Of a DNA stretch of 64,000 nt, positions 1-12,398 are shown piece by piece. The notes under the pieces are model-generated. The model was not told the origin of the DNA, did no database searches, and saw only the letters and a list, made by a program, of their open reading frames with translations. Made by a program: the position numbers and the translations under genes. Location: positions 81,633-145,632 of the forward strand of contig NZ_CAKXZT010000101.1 of NCBI RefSeq assembly GCF_935825525.1, given 5' to 3'. Within the stretch, counting starts at the first letter, position 1, and the number at the start of each line of letters is the position of its first letter. This DNA is from Mesorhizobium escarrei. Lineage in GTDB: Bacteria; Pseudomonadota; Alphaproteobacteria; Rhizobiales; Rhizobiaceae.

Positions 1-1
1 A

Positions 2-259
2 GCGGAACTTCGGCGACTGTTGGATGATGAGCCTGCCTCCCCACCAATGATGGCGTTCGACCCAGTGGAATTCCGGCAGCTGTTGAATGATGAACCCGCC
101 TCCCCACCAATGACGGCATTCGACCCAGCGGAACTCCGGCGACTGTTGGATGATGAGCCTGCCTCCTCTTCGCCGAGATTTAATTCGACCCCACATGCGC
201 GAACGGACGGTGTTCATCAGCCAACCCAGGCGCCGTGGCTCCCTGAACACAAAAGATAA
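2..259 (+). CDS. C-terminal end of a tandem-repeat protein (partial at window edge)
   Basis: An open frame enters from the left edge and stops with TAA at 257-259. It holds three near-identical copies of a 63-base (21-residue) unit starting at bases 2, 65 and 128, each with the core ELRRLLDDEPASPP or a close variant, followed by a short unique tail. I do not recognise the family with certainty. Short acidic, leucine-containing repeats like this occur in rhizobial secreted effectors, so a type III or type IV effector is possible, but no secretion signal or catalytic domain is visible because the N-terminus lies outside the window. Confidence is high that it is coding and low for any function. 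Confidence 0.6.
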   Translation, partial: AELRRLLDDEPASPPMMAFDPVEFRQLLNDEPASPPMTAFDPAELRRLLDDEPASSSPRFNSTPHARTDGVHQPTQAPWLPEHKR

Positions 260-568
260 GTTTGAGGTGGAGGAGCGGCACTGAACAATCTGCGGCGTCG
301 GTGCCATTCCACCCGGAAGGGTGGGTGGGACGAGATGGCGTCGCTGGATGACGACCATGCCGTCGCCGACGAGGACTTCCTCCACCAGAAAGATCCGAAT
401 GATAGTAGTTCACGTAAGCTCCATGATCACCGGAGAGCAGTGGCGTTGAAGTGTTCTGGTATACAGCAGATATGCTTCGCCGGCTTGCCACGATCGCCGA
501 GGTCGCCGGGGCACGGGGGCAAACCTGTCAATCTGAAAACGAGATCGACAGCGCTCGGTTGAAGGTGA
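260..568. other. Intergenic, nothing recognised
   Basis: This is the stretch between the repeat protein and the end of thiD, which converge. Short open frames exist on both strands but none has a convincing start, ribosome binding site or recognisable family. I see no clear terminator. Confidence 0.4.
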
Positions 569-1405
569 TCACCCCACACGCCCACCTCGGTAACGCCCAG
601 GGATACTGACTAGGTCAACCGAATCCTGGTGCACATTGGAGTGAGCCGCTGTCACGTGACTGCTTTCTTGCAGCCTCTCGAAAACAAGCCGCTTGCCTTC
701 GCTCACGCTGTCTTCGAGCGGCTTCGCCTTCGCCAGATGCGCCGCAATCGCGCTGGCCAGCATGCAACCTGTTCCGCGCATCGATGTGGCAACGCGCGGT
801 GCTTCGAAGCGGATGGGTTCATGACCGGAGCGTAACAGAATATCGGTCGATCGGGGTCCCGACGCATGCCCACCCTTGATCAGCAGGGCTTGAGGGCAGG
901 CGGCCAGCAATCTTTGTCCTTGTTGGAGCACTTCGTCCTCATCCACCGCCAGTTCGGAGCCAGTAAGGAGCGCCAGTTCAGGGAGGTTGGGCGTGACAAT
1001 GCAGCAAAGCGGCATCAGATCGCGCTTCATGGCAGCGATAGCGCCTGCTTCCAGAAGTGCGCGGCCTGAGGTGGAGGCCAGCACAGGGTCGAGAACTGCC
1101 GGCACTTGCGGATTTTCACGCAGCACCACCGCAACGGTAACGATGGTCTCGGCTGTTCCGAGCATGCCGATCTTGATCGTGGCCACTTCGTTGGCCTGCA
1201 GCGCGGCACACATCTGATCGGCCACCAAGCTGGGTGGCGAATGATGGATTTCCATTACGATGTCGTGCGTTTGCACCGTCAGCGCTGTGACTGCGAGACA
1301 GGTGCGCACGCCAATGGCAGAGATCGTCTCGATGTCGCGTGCTATTCCAGCACCCCCGCTGGAATCCGATCCGCCTATGACAAGCACATGCGGTTCTCGT
1401 CTCAT
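569..1405 (-). CDS. thiD: Hydroxymethylpyrimidine/phosphomethylpyrimidine kinase ThiD
   Basis: Phosphorylates HMP and HMP-phosphate to HMP-pyrophosphate, the pyrimidine half of thiamine, in the cytoplasm. Visible ribokinase-fold motifs: GGSDSSGGAGI at the N-terminus, an MLGT loop, VLDPVLAS, TPNLPE, LIKGGH and the C-terminal anion-hole GTGC. About 278 residues, normal for the family (about 265-285). I chose the ATG at 1405 because it overlaps the thiE stop as ATGA, the same coupling seen at other joints of this operon; in-frame starts at 1411 and 1432 are possible. It is the last gene of the thi operon. Its presence lets the operon cover HMP phosphorylation as well as thiazole synthesis. Confidence 0.93.
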   Translation of the reverse strand: MRREPHVLVIGGSDSSGGAGIARDIETISAIGVRTCLAVTALTVQTHDIVMEIHHSPPSLVADQMCAALQANEVATIKIGMLGTAETIVTVAVVLRENPQVPAVLDPVLASTSGRALLEAGAIAAMKRDLMPLCCIVTPNLPELALLTGSELAVDEDEVLQQGQRLLAACPQALLIKGGHASGPRSTDILLRSGHEPIRFEAPRVATSMRGTGCMLASAIAAHLAKAKPLEDSVSEGKRLVFERLQESSHVTAAHSNVHQDSVDLVSIPGRYRGGRVG

Positions 1406-2007
1406 CGCCATCGGTCCGTCTTTTCGATCCACTCTCGCGTGCGCGTTTCGGGATCGGAGCTCAACGTGATGTCCGTGACCACTGCCGCGCTGTTGGCGCC
1501 GGCCTCAAAGACGCCGTTGAGGCGGTCAGGGTTGAGGCCGCCAATAGCGACCAATGGGATCGGCGCCACTCGCCGGTTCCACTCGCTGATCCGCTCTAGC
1601 CCTTGCGGCATCCACTTCATCTTCTTCAGGATGGTGGGATAGATCGGACCGAGCGCAACATAGTCGGGCTCGGCAAACATGGCCGTTTCCAGCTCGACAC
1701 GATCATGCGTGCTCAATCCAAGCCTCACGCCGGCTGCCCGTATCCTCGAGAGGTCGGCGGTTTGCAGATCCTCCTGGCCGAGATGCACGAAATCGCAGCC
1801 TTCCTCGATTGCCAGGCGCCAATGATCGTTGACGATGAGCTGGCATTTGTGTTGGGCACAAAAGCCCTTCGACTTGCGGATCTCCGCGCGCAACCCGGTC
1901 TCATTCTTGCTTTTGATGCGAAGCTGAACCAGCTTCACGCCGAGCGGCGCCAATCGTTCGATCCAGGCGGCGCTGTCGACGATCAGGTAGAAGGGATCGA
2001 GCTTCAT
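1402..2007 (-). CDS. thiE: Thiamine-phosphate synthase ThiE
   Basis: Joins HMP-pyrophosphate to the thiazole phosphate carboxylate to give thiamine phosphate. It is a 201-residue TIM barrel with the expected motifs in order: QLRIK after the first strand, [14 protein letters not shown] for pyrophosphate and Mg binding, [20 protein letters not shown] and the closing [11 protein letters not shown]. The start ATG at 2007 overlaps the thiG stop (ATGA) and its own stop overlaps thiD the same way, so the three are translationally coupled. Length is slightly short for ThiE (about 205-220) but no motif is missing. Confidence 0.94.
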   Translation of the reverse strand: MKLDPFYLIVDSAAWIERLAPLGVKLVQLRIKSKNETGLRAEIRKSKGFCAQHKCQLIVNDHWRLAIEEGCDFVHLGQEDLQTADLSRIRAAGVRLGLSTHDRVELETAMFAEPDYVALGPIYPTILKKMKWMPQGLERISEWNRRVAPIPLVAIGGLNPDRLNGVFEAGANSAAVVTDITLSSDPETRTREWIEKTDRWR

Positions 2008-2777
2008 GAAAAAACTGCTCTGCCGATGGTCGGCGTCGATGGCACCGCGACGTCGCGCGGTTCGAGCATCCCCGACAGGAAGGCTTCACGGCCGGCATCG
2101 ACTGCCTTGCCGAATGCGCGCGCCATGCCGACTGGATCGGCTGCCCTGGCGACCGCCGTATTCAGGAGCACGGCGTCAAAGCCGAGCTCCATGACGGTGG
2201 CAGCGTGCGACGGCCGTCCGAGCCCGGCATCCACGATCATGGGAACGTCGGGGAAATGTTTGCGCATCGAGCGCAGCGCCGTGAGGTTGACTGGCCCGAG
2301 GGCCGAACCTATCGGCGCGCACCAAGGCATGAGGGTCTGACAGCCCGCTTCCAGCAGCCGCTCGGCGACGACAAGGTCGTCGGTGGTATAAGGAAATACT
2401 GCAAAGCCGTCGTCGCACAGGATGCGCGCAGCTTCGACCAGGCCGAACACATCAGGCTGCAGAGTGTCATGGTTGCCGATCACTTCGAGCTTGATCCAGC
2501 TCGTCCCAAACACCTCGCGCGCCATTTTCGCGGTCGTGACCGCTTCCTTGACGGAGTGGCAGCCGGCCGTGTTGGGCAGGATTCTTGTGCCAAGCGAGCG
2601 GATCAACGACCAGAACTTTTCGCCGTCCCTGCCGCCGGCCATCTCACGCCGCAGGGACACGGTCACCACCGAGGTGCCCGATGCCTGGACCGCATCGGCA
2701 AGGATGGCGGGCGAGGGATATTGAGCCGTGCCGAGAAACAGCCGAGAGGGAAGCGTCGTCCCGAGAAGCTCGAACAT
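2004..2777 (-). CDS. thiG: Thiazole synthase ThiG
   Basis: Condenses ThiS-thiocarboxylate, deoxyxylulose 5-phosphate and dehydroglycine into the thiazole ring. At 257 residues the length is typical. Recognisable family blocks are [13 protein letters not shown] near the start, the Schiff-base lysine block WIKLEVIGN, the PYTTDD segment, [12 protein letters not shown] and [11 protein letters not shown]. Its start lies one base downstream of the thiS stop, and its product works physically with ThiS and ThiO, both encoded immediately upstream in the same operon. Confidence 0.95.
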   Translation of the reverse strand: MFELLGTTLPSRLFLGTAQYPSPAILADAVQASGTSVVTVSLRREMAGGRDGEKFWSLIRSLGTRILPNTAGCHSVKEAVTTAKMAREVFGTSWIKLEVIGNHDTLQPDVFGLVEAARILCDDGFAVFPYTTDDLVVAERLLEAGCQTLMPWCAPIGSALGPVNLTALRSMRKHFPDVPMIVDAGLGRPSHAATVMELGFDAVLLNTAVARAADPVGMARAFGKAVDAGREAFLSGMLEPRDVAVPSTPTIGRAVFS

Positions 2778-2944
2778 GCTAGCCTCCCGCCATCGGTGAG
2801 AGGATTTCGATCCGGTCGCCGTCGCTCAACTGGAACTCCGCCCGCTTCGTTTTGTGCACGAGGTCGCTGTTGACGGCCGTCGCCAGCCAATCGCCTTCAT
2901 AGTCGAGCGCGGCAAGTAGTTCGGCCAGCGTTGAGGCGTCAATC

Positions 2945-5995
<3,051 letters not shown>

Positions 5996-6238
5996 AATGC
6001 CTCAGGTTGAACGGGCCGGCTCCGTTTTGTCAAGCGCATTCGGGTCCGGCCGAAAGCAGCAATCGCCTAGTTGGCAGCATCCGTTTGTGGATGCCATACC
6101 AAATGACTTACACCGGCGGTCTTGGATGATTACCGACGACTTGCACCCACACGTCATTGCGATTGACGTGATGTGTCCTCAAGCGTTTGCGGGATTGGGT
6201 CCGCTTTACAGCCCACCCGAGATGCAGCTTCGATTCCG

Positions 6239-7399
6239 CTAAAATGAGCTTTGGAATCGGAGTATGCCGCCGAGGCTGTTCTTTTTGCCGAGGTGAGTCC
6301 AGTTCACGCCGGAACGGTCGAGCGTGCCGACGCCGAAGTTGCCGTAGTGGGCATAGTCGACTTCGGCTGTGACTGTGAAACCTGGAACGACCATATAGGC
6401 GACGTTTGCAGCCAGACCAGAGTTCCTAAGCTGATCACCCGAGACCTGAAGGTTGAACGAAGCTTTCTCGTTTAACGTGTAAGTGGCGCCCGCCCAAAAA
6501 GCCCAGTTGCCGCTCCAAATTTTGTAGAAGCCGCGACCGTGAGCGGCGACCGCGTTGGTCGGGTCATCGTTGAGATTGCCAATGGAGCCGTAGCCGAACA
6601 TTCCGAATAGCGACAGGTCATCTGTGACATTGACATCCACTCGGAACTTGCCGGCCAAAGCTTCGTAGTCGCTGTCACGAGCGATTACGCCGGTGATCGC
6701 GCCCCAGCCCTGCGTCTGTTTCACGCCGAAGACGATGTGCGGAACATGGCTGTCGATAGTACCGACTACACCCGACCCTTGTTCAAGTGAAACCAGAGCC
6801 GAAAAGCCATTATCGGCATCGAAGTAATACTGAGCCACGTTGGTATCGAAGTCGCCGTACGGAACGAGTACGTTATTGAGGACGTTCCCGGCGTAGCCTA
6901 TTAACGTGTCGAAGGCCGACTCGTCCTTACCAACTCGGAGGCCACCAAGCTGGATCCAGGCGGAAGTCAACTTGACGCCGCTGTTGAAGTTATACTTGTG
7001 AGGACTGTCCGGACCCGGATAAGCGTTGCGGTTGCCGAAGTTCACGCGGGTTTCAGTATAGGTCTTCAGTGCGCCGAGTTCGGTCTCCTGGCGCGTCCAA
7101 GTTTTGAACGTGAAACGCGTGTTGTCTCGCCAGGTGCCCTGAGCCTCGCCAGTTCTCACATCGGAGTTTCTTGTCCCGTCATACGATCGGACATCGCGGA
7201 CGCCGACGTCGTAACGGATGTAGCCGCCGATGCGCAGGCAGATCTCGGTGTCGGGGATATGGAAGTAGCCCGAACCGTAGACGTCGCAGATCTTGACGTA
7301 TTCGGTCGGGCCCGGCGCGGAGTCTTCGTCCGCCGCGCGAGCGACGGAAACGGAGATCAGCGCCGCAACTGAGCCGAGAAGAAGGCTGCTTACGTTCAT
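6239..7399 (-). CDS. Outer-membrane porin, Omp2b/RopA family
   Basis: A 386-residue porin with a cleavable signal peptide (hydrophobic stretch VSSLLLGSVAALISV, cleavage near ARA). The mature protein starts with the Rhizobiales porin signature: KICDVYGSGYFHIPDTEICL, then IGGYIRYD. It ends in the aromatic residue of a typical beta-barrel (RFQSSF). It should form trimeric diffusion channels in the outer membrane. It stands alone, and its ATG at 7399 is preceded by a ggagatcc ribosome site. A paralogue of chromosomal porins is likely. Its place next to vitamin operons gives no specific substrate. Confidence 0.9.
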   Translation of the reverse strand: MNVSSLLLGSVAALISVSVARAADEDSAPGPTEYVKICDVYGSGYFHIPDTEICLRIGGYIRYDVGVRDVRSYDGTRNSDVRTGEAQGTWRDNTRFTFKTWTRQETELGALKTYTETRVNFGNRNAYPGPDSPHKYNFNSGVKLTSAWIQLGGLRVGKDESAFDTLIGYAGNVLNNVLVPYGDFDTNVAQYYFDADNGFSALVSLEQGSGVVGTIDSHVPHIVFGVKQTQGWGAITGVIARDSDYEALAGKFRVDVNVTDDLSLFGMFGYGSIGNLNDDPTNAVAAHGRGFYKIWSGNWAFWAGATYTLNEKASFNLQVSGDQLRNSGLAANVAYMVVPGFTVTAEVDYAHYGNFGVGTLDRSGVNWTHLGKKNSLGGILRFQSSF

Positions 7400-8279
7400 T
7401 CTGGATCTCCATTCAAAGGTTAACGGCGGAAGCGTCGAAGAGCGAACCCGTGGCCTATCCGAGGAGCAAAAACATGTGCATCGCGCTCCTCCTTCGTACC
7501 TAAGGAATGCGCGATACCAAGTTGACTCGAGGAGTTCCGATCTACTTTAAGAGTACGCCGAGTGATACTTGTAATTTTGCTTAATCGCACTCCTTCAACT
7601 GTATGACTTATTGAAAAACAACTGTGTTTGGTCATCAACTGTCCGAAGGAGGTGAGATTCGACATGCGTCAGGCTTAAAGAAAAGGCAAAACGCCTATTG
7701 CCTTGCTGCGCTTCCACACAGCTGTCAGTCAAACTCTTTCAGTTGCATCGGGGATTCAGCACTTCTGAGCCAATATTCATCTCCATTATTTGTGGGTTGG
7801 CCGTCGGCGTTCGATGCGGAGCAGCAAGCGACGTGCCATCCTGAATAGGTAGCTCCGCGCTGACACTAAAATTGGCCGGCGCACTTCGTCGCGCTCTCTT
7901 TTTTTTTGCTTTTTGGGGGTCAAGCTAAGCACGAAGCAGACGTTTGGGACACGGTTCGTATGTTCGATATGTGACACTTTCGTTCGATACCGACAGCATC
8001 TGTTTGCTGTGAAGCTCGGGTCGAGACGGCATGCGGCGCCGCCGCCCGGTACGTCAGGCGGGAGCCCCGCTGCAGCGTACATCTGGATCGTGCCAAGCAT
8101 GGCCCGTTCCGTTTTGCAGCGGCGCATCGTTCACATCCCTGTGCGACTCACCTTGCGCCCATTGCGGATCGCATGGATGCATGCTCACGAGATTGGCGTG
8201 GTTGGGTTTCAGCGCCACCGCCTTGTTCGATTCGGTCAAACAGGCCAACTCTCGACAGATCACGGTTTATGGCTTATAT
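7400..8279. other. Long intergenic region between porin and hipB
   Basis: About 0.9 kb without a convincing gene, between the divergently transcribed porin and hipBA. Short frames exist on both strands but lack family resemblance. It is markedly richer in A/T than its surroundings (for example T-runs near 7900), consistent with promoter DNA and with a junction between separately acquired blocks. Confidence 0.4.
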
Positions 8280-8308
8280 AAACGCCCTAAAATCAGTTAA
8301 GGTCGTTT
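8280..8308. promoter_or_regulatory. Inverted-repeat operator upstream of hipB
   Basis: The half-sites AAACGCCCTAAA and TTAAGGTCGTTT form an imperfect inverted repeat (10 of 12 positions complementary) with a 5-base spacer, ending 13 bases before the hipB ATG. HipB-type antitoxins autoregulate through palindromes in exactly this position, so I infer this is the HipB operator and that it overlaps the promoter. Confidence 0.55.
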
Positions 8309-8321
8309 TTATGAGACAAAA

Positions 8322-8654
8322 ATGCGCTCAACAGTGACAGATACATTGCCTCCCAGAGTCAAGAGGGCGCTTGGCAAGCTCGGCGCCGACATTGCGCTCG
8401 CCCGTAAGAAGCGCAGCCTGACGATCATGATGATGGCGGAACGATTGGGTGTCGCAAAGAGCACCTATCTGAAGATCGAAAAAGGAGACCCGACCGTCGC
8501 TATGGGGGCCTACGCCATGACCTTTTTTGTTCTGGGCTTTGATGAGGCTTTGACGCAGATCGTCGACGCGCATCGCGATGAGCAAGGCCTGCTCCTCGAC
8601 GCCGAACGTTTGCCCAAAAGGGTAAGGGTCAGGAAGCCACCGGGTGCAATATGA
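8322..8654 (+). CDS. hipB: HipB-like antitoxin, XRE/Cro HTH DNA-binding protein
   Basis: A 110-residue protein with an XRE-type helix-turn-helix in the middle (MMMAERLGVAKSTYLKIEKG). It overlaps the downstream hipA by 4 bases (ATGA), the classic antitoxin-then-toxin arrangement. It should bind its operator just upstream, form a complex with HipA, and so neutralise the kinase and repress the operon. The C-terminus is basic (PKRVRVRKPPG). Confidence 0.82.
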   Translation: MRSTVTDTLPPRVKRALGKLGADIALARKKRSLTIMMMAERLGVAKSTYLKIEKGDPTVAMGAYAMTFFVLGFDEALTQIVDAHRDEQGLLLDAERLPKRVRVRKPPGAI

Positions 8655-9937
8655 GACGTTCTATTGCTGTTCACATTGGCGAGGAAGCGACGCCACTGGG
8701 CACGTTGCGCTATGATCAGCAGGGTGCGCGCGAGAGCGCTGCCTTTGAATATCATGCAGGTTGGCTGAGAGCAGCGGAAGGCTTCTCGATCGAACCCGGT
8801 CTGCCACTCGTCTCAGGCCCCCAATTCCATCGAAAGACCGGCGACGGGTCCGTGTTCCACAACGCGATCGCCGACACGGAGCCGGACGGATGGGGCCGGC
8901 GTGTCATCCAGCGCGACCACGCCAAGCGTCGCCAAGAGGCGCGCCGGGCGGGAAATGTCGCCGAAACGCGGCCTCTGAACGCGATGGATTACCTCTTGGC
9001 AGTGGACGACATGAGCCGCGTTGGTGCGCTCCGGTTGCAGGACGAAGAAGGGCGTTACAAAAGAACGACCGAGGAGGGTCGACGCACCACGCCGCCGCTC
9101 ATTGAAATCGGTCAACTCCTCGCAGCGACACAGGCGGTCGAGACGAACACCGAGACGGCAACGGACCTCGCCTATTTGCGTGGACGTGGCACGTCCCTTG
9201 GGGGCCTTCGTCCGAAGTGTTCTGTCGTCGACGACGACGGACGCCTCGCTATCGGTAAGTTTCCGAGCGTTGCCGATGATCGGGCTGTCACAAAAGGCGA
9301 AGTGCTCGCCATGAATTTGGCCAGAAAAGCCGGCGTAGATACTGCTGAGACACGTCTGCTCGACAGCGACGGCGCTCCTGTCGCGCTCATCCGTCGCTTC
9401 GATAGAACCCCGAATGGCAATCGACTCATGTATATCTCGGCCGCCACGATGATCGGCGCAGAGGCAGCGGATGCTGGCGAGCATAGCTATACTGAACTCG
9501 TGGATGTGCTTCGCCAGCACGGCAGCCAGCCAGCGGCCAACATCGAAGAGCTTTGGCGGCGCATCGCGTTCTCGATTCTTATCACCAATGTCGATGACCA
9601 CCTCCACAATCACGGCTTTCTCCATGTGCATCGCGGGCAATGGCGCCTGGCGCCTGCATTCGACATCAACCCATTCCCTGAGCGTGTGCGAGAGCTGAAA
9701 ACCTGGATATCCGAGGAAACTGGGCCCGAAGCGACTGTGGACGCACTGATGTCAGTAATCGCTTATTTCCGGATCAGGAGCGATCGAGCGAAGACGATAC
9801 TCGCAGACGTCGAAAAGGCGGTTGCCTCATGGCGTGAGGAGGGGCGGGCGCTTGGGATGACCCCCCAAGAACTCGATAGCTTCACCGACGCGTTCGAACA
9901 TCGGGAACGGCAAGCCGCCCAAAGGGCGCAGCAATGA
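8651..9937 (+). CDS. hipA: HipA-family serine/threonine kinase toxin
   Basis: A 428-residue HipA-like kinase. In order: the N-terminal HipA domain, the glycine-rich activation/ATP loop GTSLGGLRPKC near residue 180, the strand ALIRRFDR, the catalytic NVDDHLHNHG with the Asp near residue 316, and the metal-binding APAFDINP block. All key residues look intact, so the toxin should be active. HipA kinases phosphorylate aminoacyl-tRNA synthetases or related targets and slow growth; the target cannot be told here. As a toxin-antitoxin pair it may stabilise the island. Confidence 0.85.
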   Translation: MRRSIAVHIGEEATPLGTLRYDQQGARESAAFEYHAGWLRAAEGFSIEPGLPLVSGPQFHRKTGDGSVFHNAIADTEPDGWGRRVIQRDHAKRRQEARRAGNVAETRPLNAMDYLLAVDDMSRVGALRLQDEEGRYKRTTEEGRRTTPPLIEIGQLLAATQAVETNTETATDLAYLRGRGTSLGGLRPKCSVVDDDGRLAIGKFPSVADDRAVTKGEVLAMNLARKAGVDTAETRLLDSDGAPVALIRRFDRTPNGNRLMYISAATMIGAEAADAGEHSYTELVDVLRQHGSQPAANIEELWRRIAFSILITNVDDHLHNHGFLHVHRGQWRLAPAFDINPFPERVRELKTWISEETGPEATVDALMSVIAYFRIRSDRAKTILADVEKAVASWREEGRALGMTPQELDSFTDAFEHRERQAAQRAQQ

Positions 9938-10415
9938 TCCCTGAAAGCTTGTCGTTCGCGGTTGAGATGGCGTCCTGCAAGGGCGTCAAGGCGGCTTCCC
10001 CCCGCCCTGATTCCATGTCCGGCGCCGAAAGGTCGAGCGCCACCGCCGTCCTCGAACAGGCCTGGTTCTGGCTGGCCCAGCGCCAGCCGGTAGCGCGTCA
10101 AATCCGGCTCTGCCAGTCTCTGAGCCGCACAGCGCTGCTGAAGCGCACGTCGAACGTGCTGCTGATCGGCTTGTGCGCAGGCGCGACCACCAGCGCTCGA
10201 AACCCATGCCCTCCGTCTTGCCGTCGCGCGCCGCATCGACGATGGCCCGGAACGGACCGTTCCTGCCCCCGGCCTCGAGCCCCGCGGCGGCATAGGTATT
10301 CGCGAGAGAGCGCCGGACGCATAGGCTCCGCGTACTGGCGATGCGGCCTTCGCGCTGCTTCAGTCGACCGGCGCGGCAGATCCCAATGCGCGATGCGATC
10401 GCTTTCGTGATCACG
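9938..10415. other. Degenerate region between hipA and the MFS gene
   Basis: About 480 bases with no intact gene. Several overlapping open frames on both strands (up to about 176 codons) have low-complexity, Arg- and Ala-rich translations typical of GC-rich non-coding frames. A minus-strand stretch around 10190-10290 reads more like protein (GLEAGGRNGPFRAIVDAAR) but I cannot place it. It may be a remnant of a lost gene. Confidence 0.3.
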
Positions 10416-12062
10416 TCACCTCGGAGGACGAGAAAAGATTGTCGAGGCACGGGTACGAGCTGCCTCAGTCGTTCGTTCGATCGAAAGCACTGTGTGCGGA
10501 GGACGCTCTCCATCATGCAGTGCCAGGAGACGCTGGCCGACGTCCTTGTCCGCTGCCGTGAGCCGATGATTCAGGCGAAGAAAGTCCATCCAGGTTGGCG
10601 TGCGGAATGTCTCTGTCCAAATCGAAGGCGTTTGAAGATTTCGCTGGAGTGTCCAGTTTCGCGCACCGGCACGGCTCTGAACATGGCGCCTTGCGCGCAT
10701 GTAGCCCAGAAAGGTCTCGATATTCTCTTCGGCTATAAGATACTCGACCTTCACGACTATGGGGCCACTCCTGGGCTTCAACTCGAGTGCCAGCTCCGGG
10801 GGGTGAAAATCCGAACTTTCCTGATCCGTTTCTTCCCATGGACGGACCGGCAACAGTATCCCCGCAGCTGCAACCAGCAACAGAGCGCCTGCGGCGCCCT
10901 CAAGAGCCCAGGCTAAGGAGTAGTCCTGTGCGACAGTACCCCAGATCCAGCTGCCGGCCGCCATACCCCCTGCGCTCAGGGCGTAGTATATCGACAGTGT
11001 GCGGCCGACGACCCACCTTGGGCTTGCCAGCTGCACCGACACGTCGATGCCCGTCCAGGTGATAAGCCAGCCCGCGCCTCCAACTGCCAGCGAAATGGCC
11101 GCCACGGCGACCGATGATGTGAGTGCAAGGGAAAGGCAACATGCTGCACAAGCAACAGAGGCGAACGATACCAGCCTGTTTTGAGACGTGATCCGCCTTA
11201 GAAAGCTATTGCTCATGCCCGCGACGAAAGCACCCATGCCGAAGCCGGCCAGCAAGATGCCGTAGACGATTGGGCCGCTTTTCAGCTGATCCCGGACGAC
11301 TAGTGGGAGTAGCGCAAGGATGGAGATGCTTGCCAGCCCGAAAAAGGTTGCACGGGCAATCGCTGCCCTGATCTCCAAGGACAATACCGTGAAGCGCACT
11401 CCGTCATGAATTGCCATCGTCATTCGCTCACGAGGGAGAGGTGAAGTGCGAACATTCCATCTAGTGCGCCATATTGCGCTTAGAGGCGCCAGATCACTCA
11501 GAGCTGCCAAGGCGAAAGCGGCCAGCGGTCCAAAGAATGCCAAGATTACGCCACCCAAAGCCGGACCAACGCTGCGCACAATGTTGTATCCGACGGACAT
11601 AAGCGTCACCGCAGCCGGGATGTCGCGCTTGTGAAGGATATCACCAACAGAAGCGTGCCAGGCCGGATCATTCAAGGCAAAGCCGCAGCCGGCCAGGAAA
11701 CCTAGTCCGAGAATTAGCCAGGGACCGGCAAATCCCAGACCGACAGAAATCATCAGCGTCGTTGATGCCAATGCTATCAGGCAGTGCCCCGCAAACATCA
11801 CCCATCGGCGGCTGAAGTTGTCGGCGATGGCTCCGGCAAGAATTGAGAGGAAGAATACCGGCAACGTGGATGCGGCCTGCACGAGTGCAACCATCAGATC
11901 CGAAGCGGAAATCGTGGCCATCAGCCAACTGATGGCGACCGTTTGCACGAGCCACCCGAGGCTGGATATTTGTGTGGCCGTCCAGATCGAGCGAAACACC
12001 GGGTTCCGAAATGGAGCCAGCGTTGTTGAGACAGGCAGATGAGCGTTTTTTTCGGACTGCAT
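10416..12062 (-). CDS. Major facilitator superfamily exporter (EntS-like, MFS_3) with cytosolic C-terminal extension
   Basis: A 548-residue protein with about 10-12 hydrophobic segments up to residue about 410, then a soluble tail of about 130 residues. The start PVFRSIWTATQISSLGWLVQTVAISW and the loop ADNFSRRW are typical of the MFS_3/EntS group, whose members often carry this kind of tail. Substrate is unknown; EntS-like proteins export siderophores or drugs. It is a single gene, convergent with hipBA. The tail contains VEYLIAEENIETFLGYM, resembling a small alpha-beta barrel, which is an inference. Confidence 0.85.
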   Translation of the reverse strand: MQSEKNAHLPVSTTLAPFRNPVFRSIWTATQISSLGWLVQTVAISWLMATISASDLMVALVQAASTLPVFFLSILAGAIADNFSRRWVMFAGHCLIALASTTLMISVGLGFAGPWLILGLGFLAGCGFALNDPAWHASVGDILHKRDIPAAVTLMSVGYNIVRSVGPALGGVILAFFGPLAAFALAALSDLAPLSAIWRTRWNVRTSPLPRERMTMAIHDGVRFTVLSLEIRAAIARATFFGLASISILALLPLVVRDQLKSGPIVYGILLAGFGMGAFVAGMSNSFLRRITSQNRLVSFASVACAACCLSLALTSSVAVAAISLAVGGAGWLITWTGIDVSVQLASPRWVVGRTLSIYYALSAGGMAAGSWIWGTVAQDYSLAWALEGAAGALLLVAAAGILLPVRPWEETDQESSDFHPPELALELKPRSGPIVVKVEYLIAEENIETFLGYMRARRHVQSRAGARNWTLQRNLQTPSIWTETFRTPTWMDFLRLNHRLTAADKDVGQRLLALHDGERPPHTVLSIERTTEAARTRASTIFSRPPR

Positions 12063-12398
12063 GACGGTTGATGCCTTCGAGGGGCCGGTTATTCAATTCA
12101 CGGCTGCCACTACTGCCGTTACGATGTTGACCAATGGATCAGAAGGGCGGACATATCGATTAGGATGACTGCATCGCAATGAGGAGTTGGATACCTCCGC
12201 TCTCCTAGACTGGCGCCAACCACTCCTCGCCAGCAAAGTAGCCTTGCCGATCGTCCTGCTCGAGAAAATCGTCTGCAGGGTTTTCGCTCTCGCGTCACCG
12301 AACCAGCGCCCATGCAGCTTGCCGGCGACCATTTTTTCGCATTGGGCCCGTTTTGCTAGTGTCATTCGTGACAAATCCTGTGCATGGCCGTCGTACCG
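12063..12398. other. Intergenic between the MFS gene and bioZ
   Basis: About 330 bases between the start of the MFS gene and the end of bioZ. It must hold the MFS promoter. No recognisable gene, repeat or terminator is evident. Confidence 0.4.
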
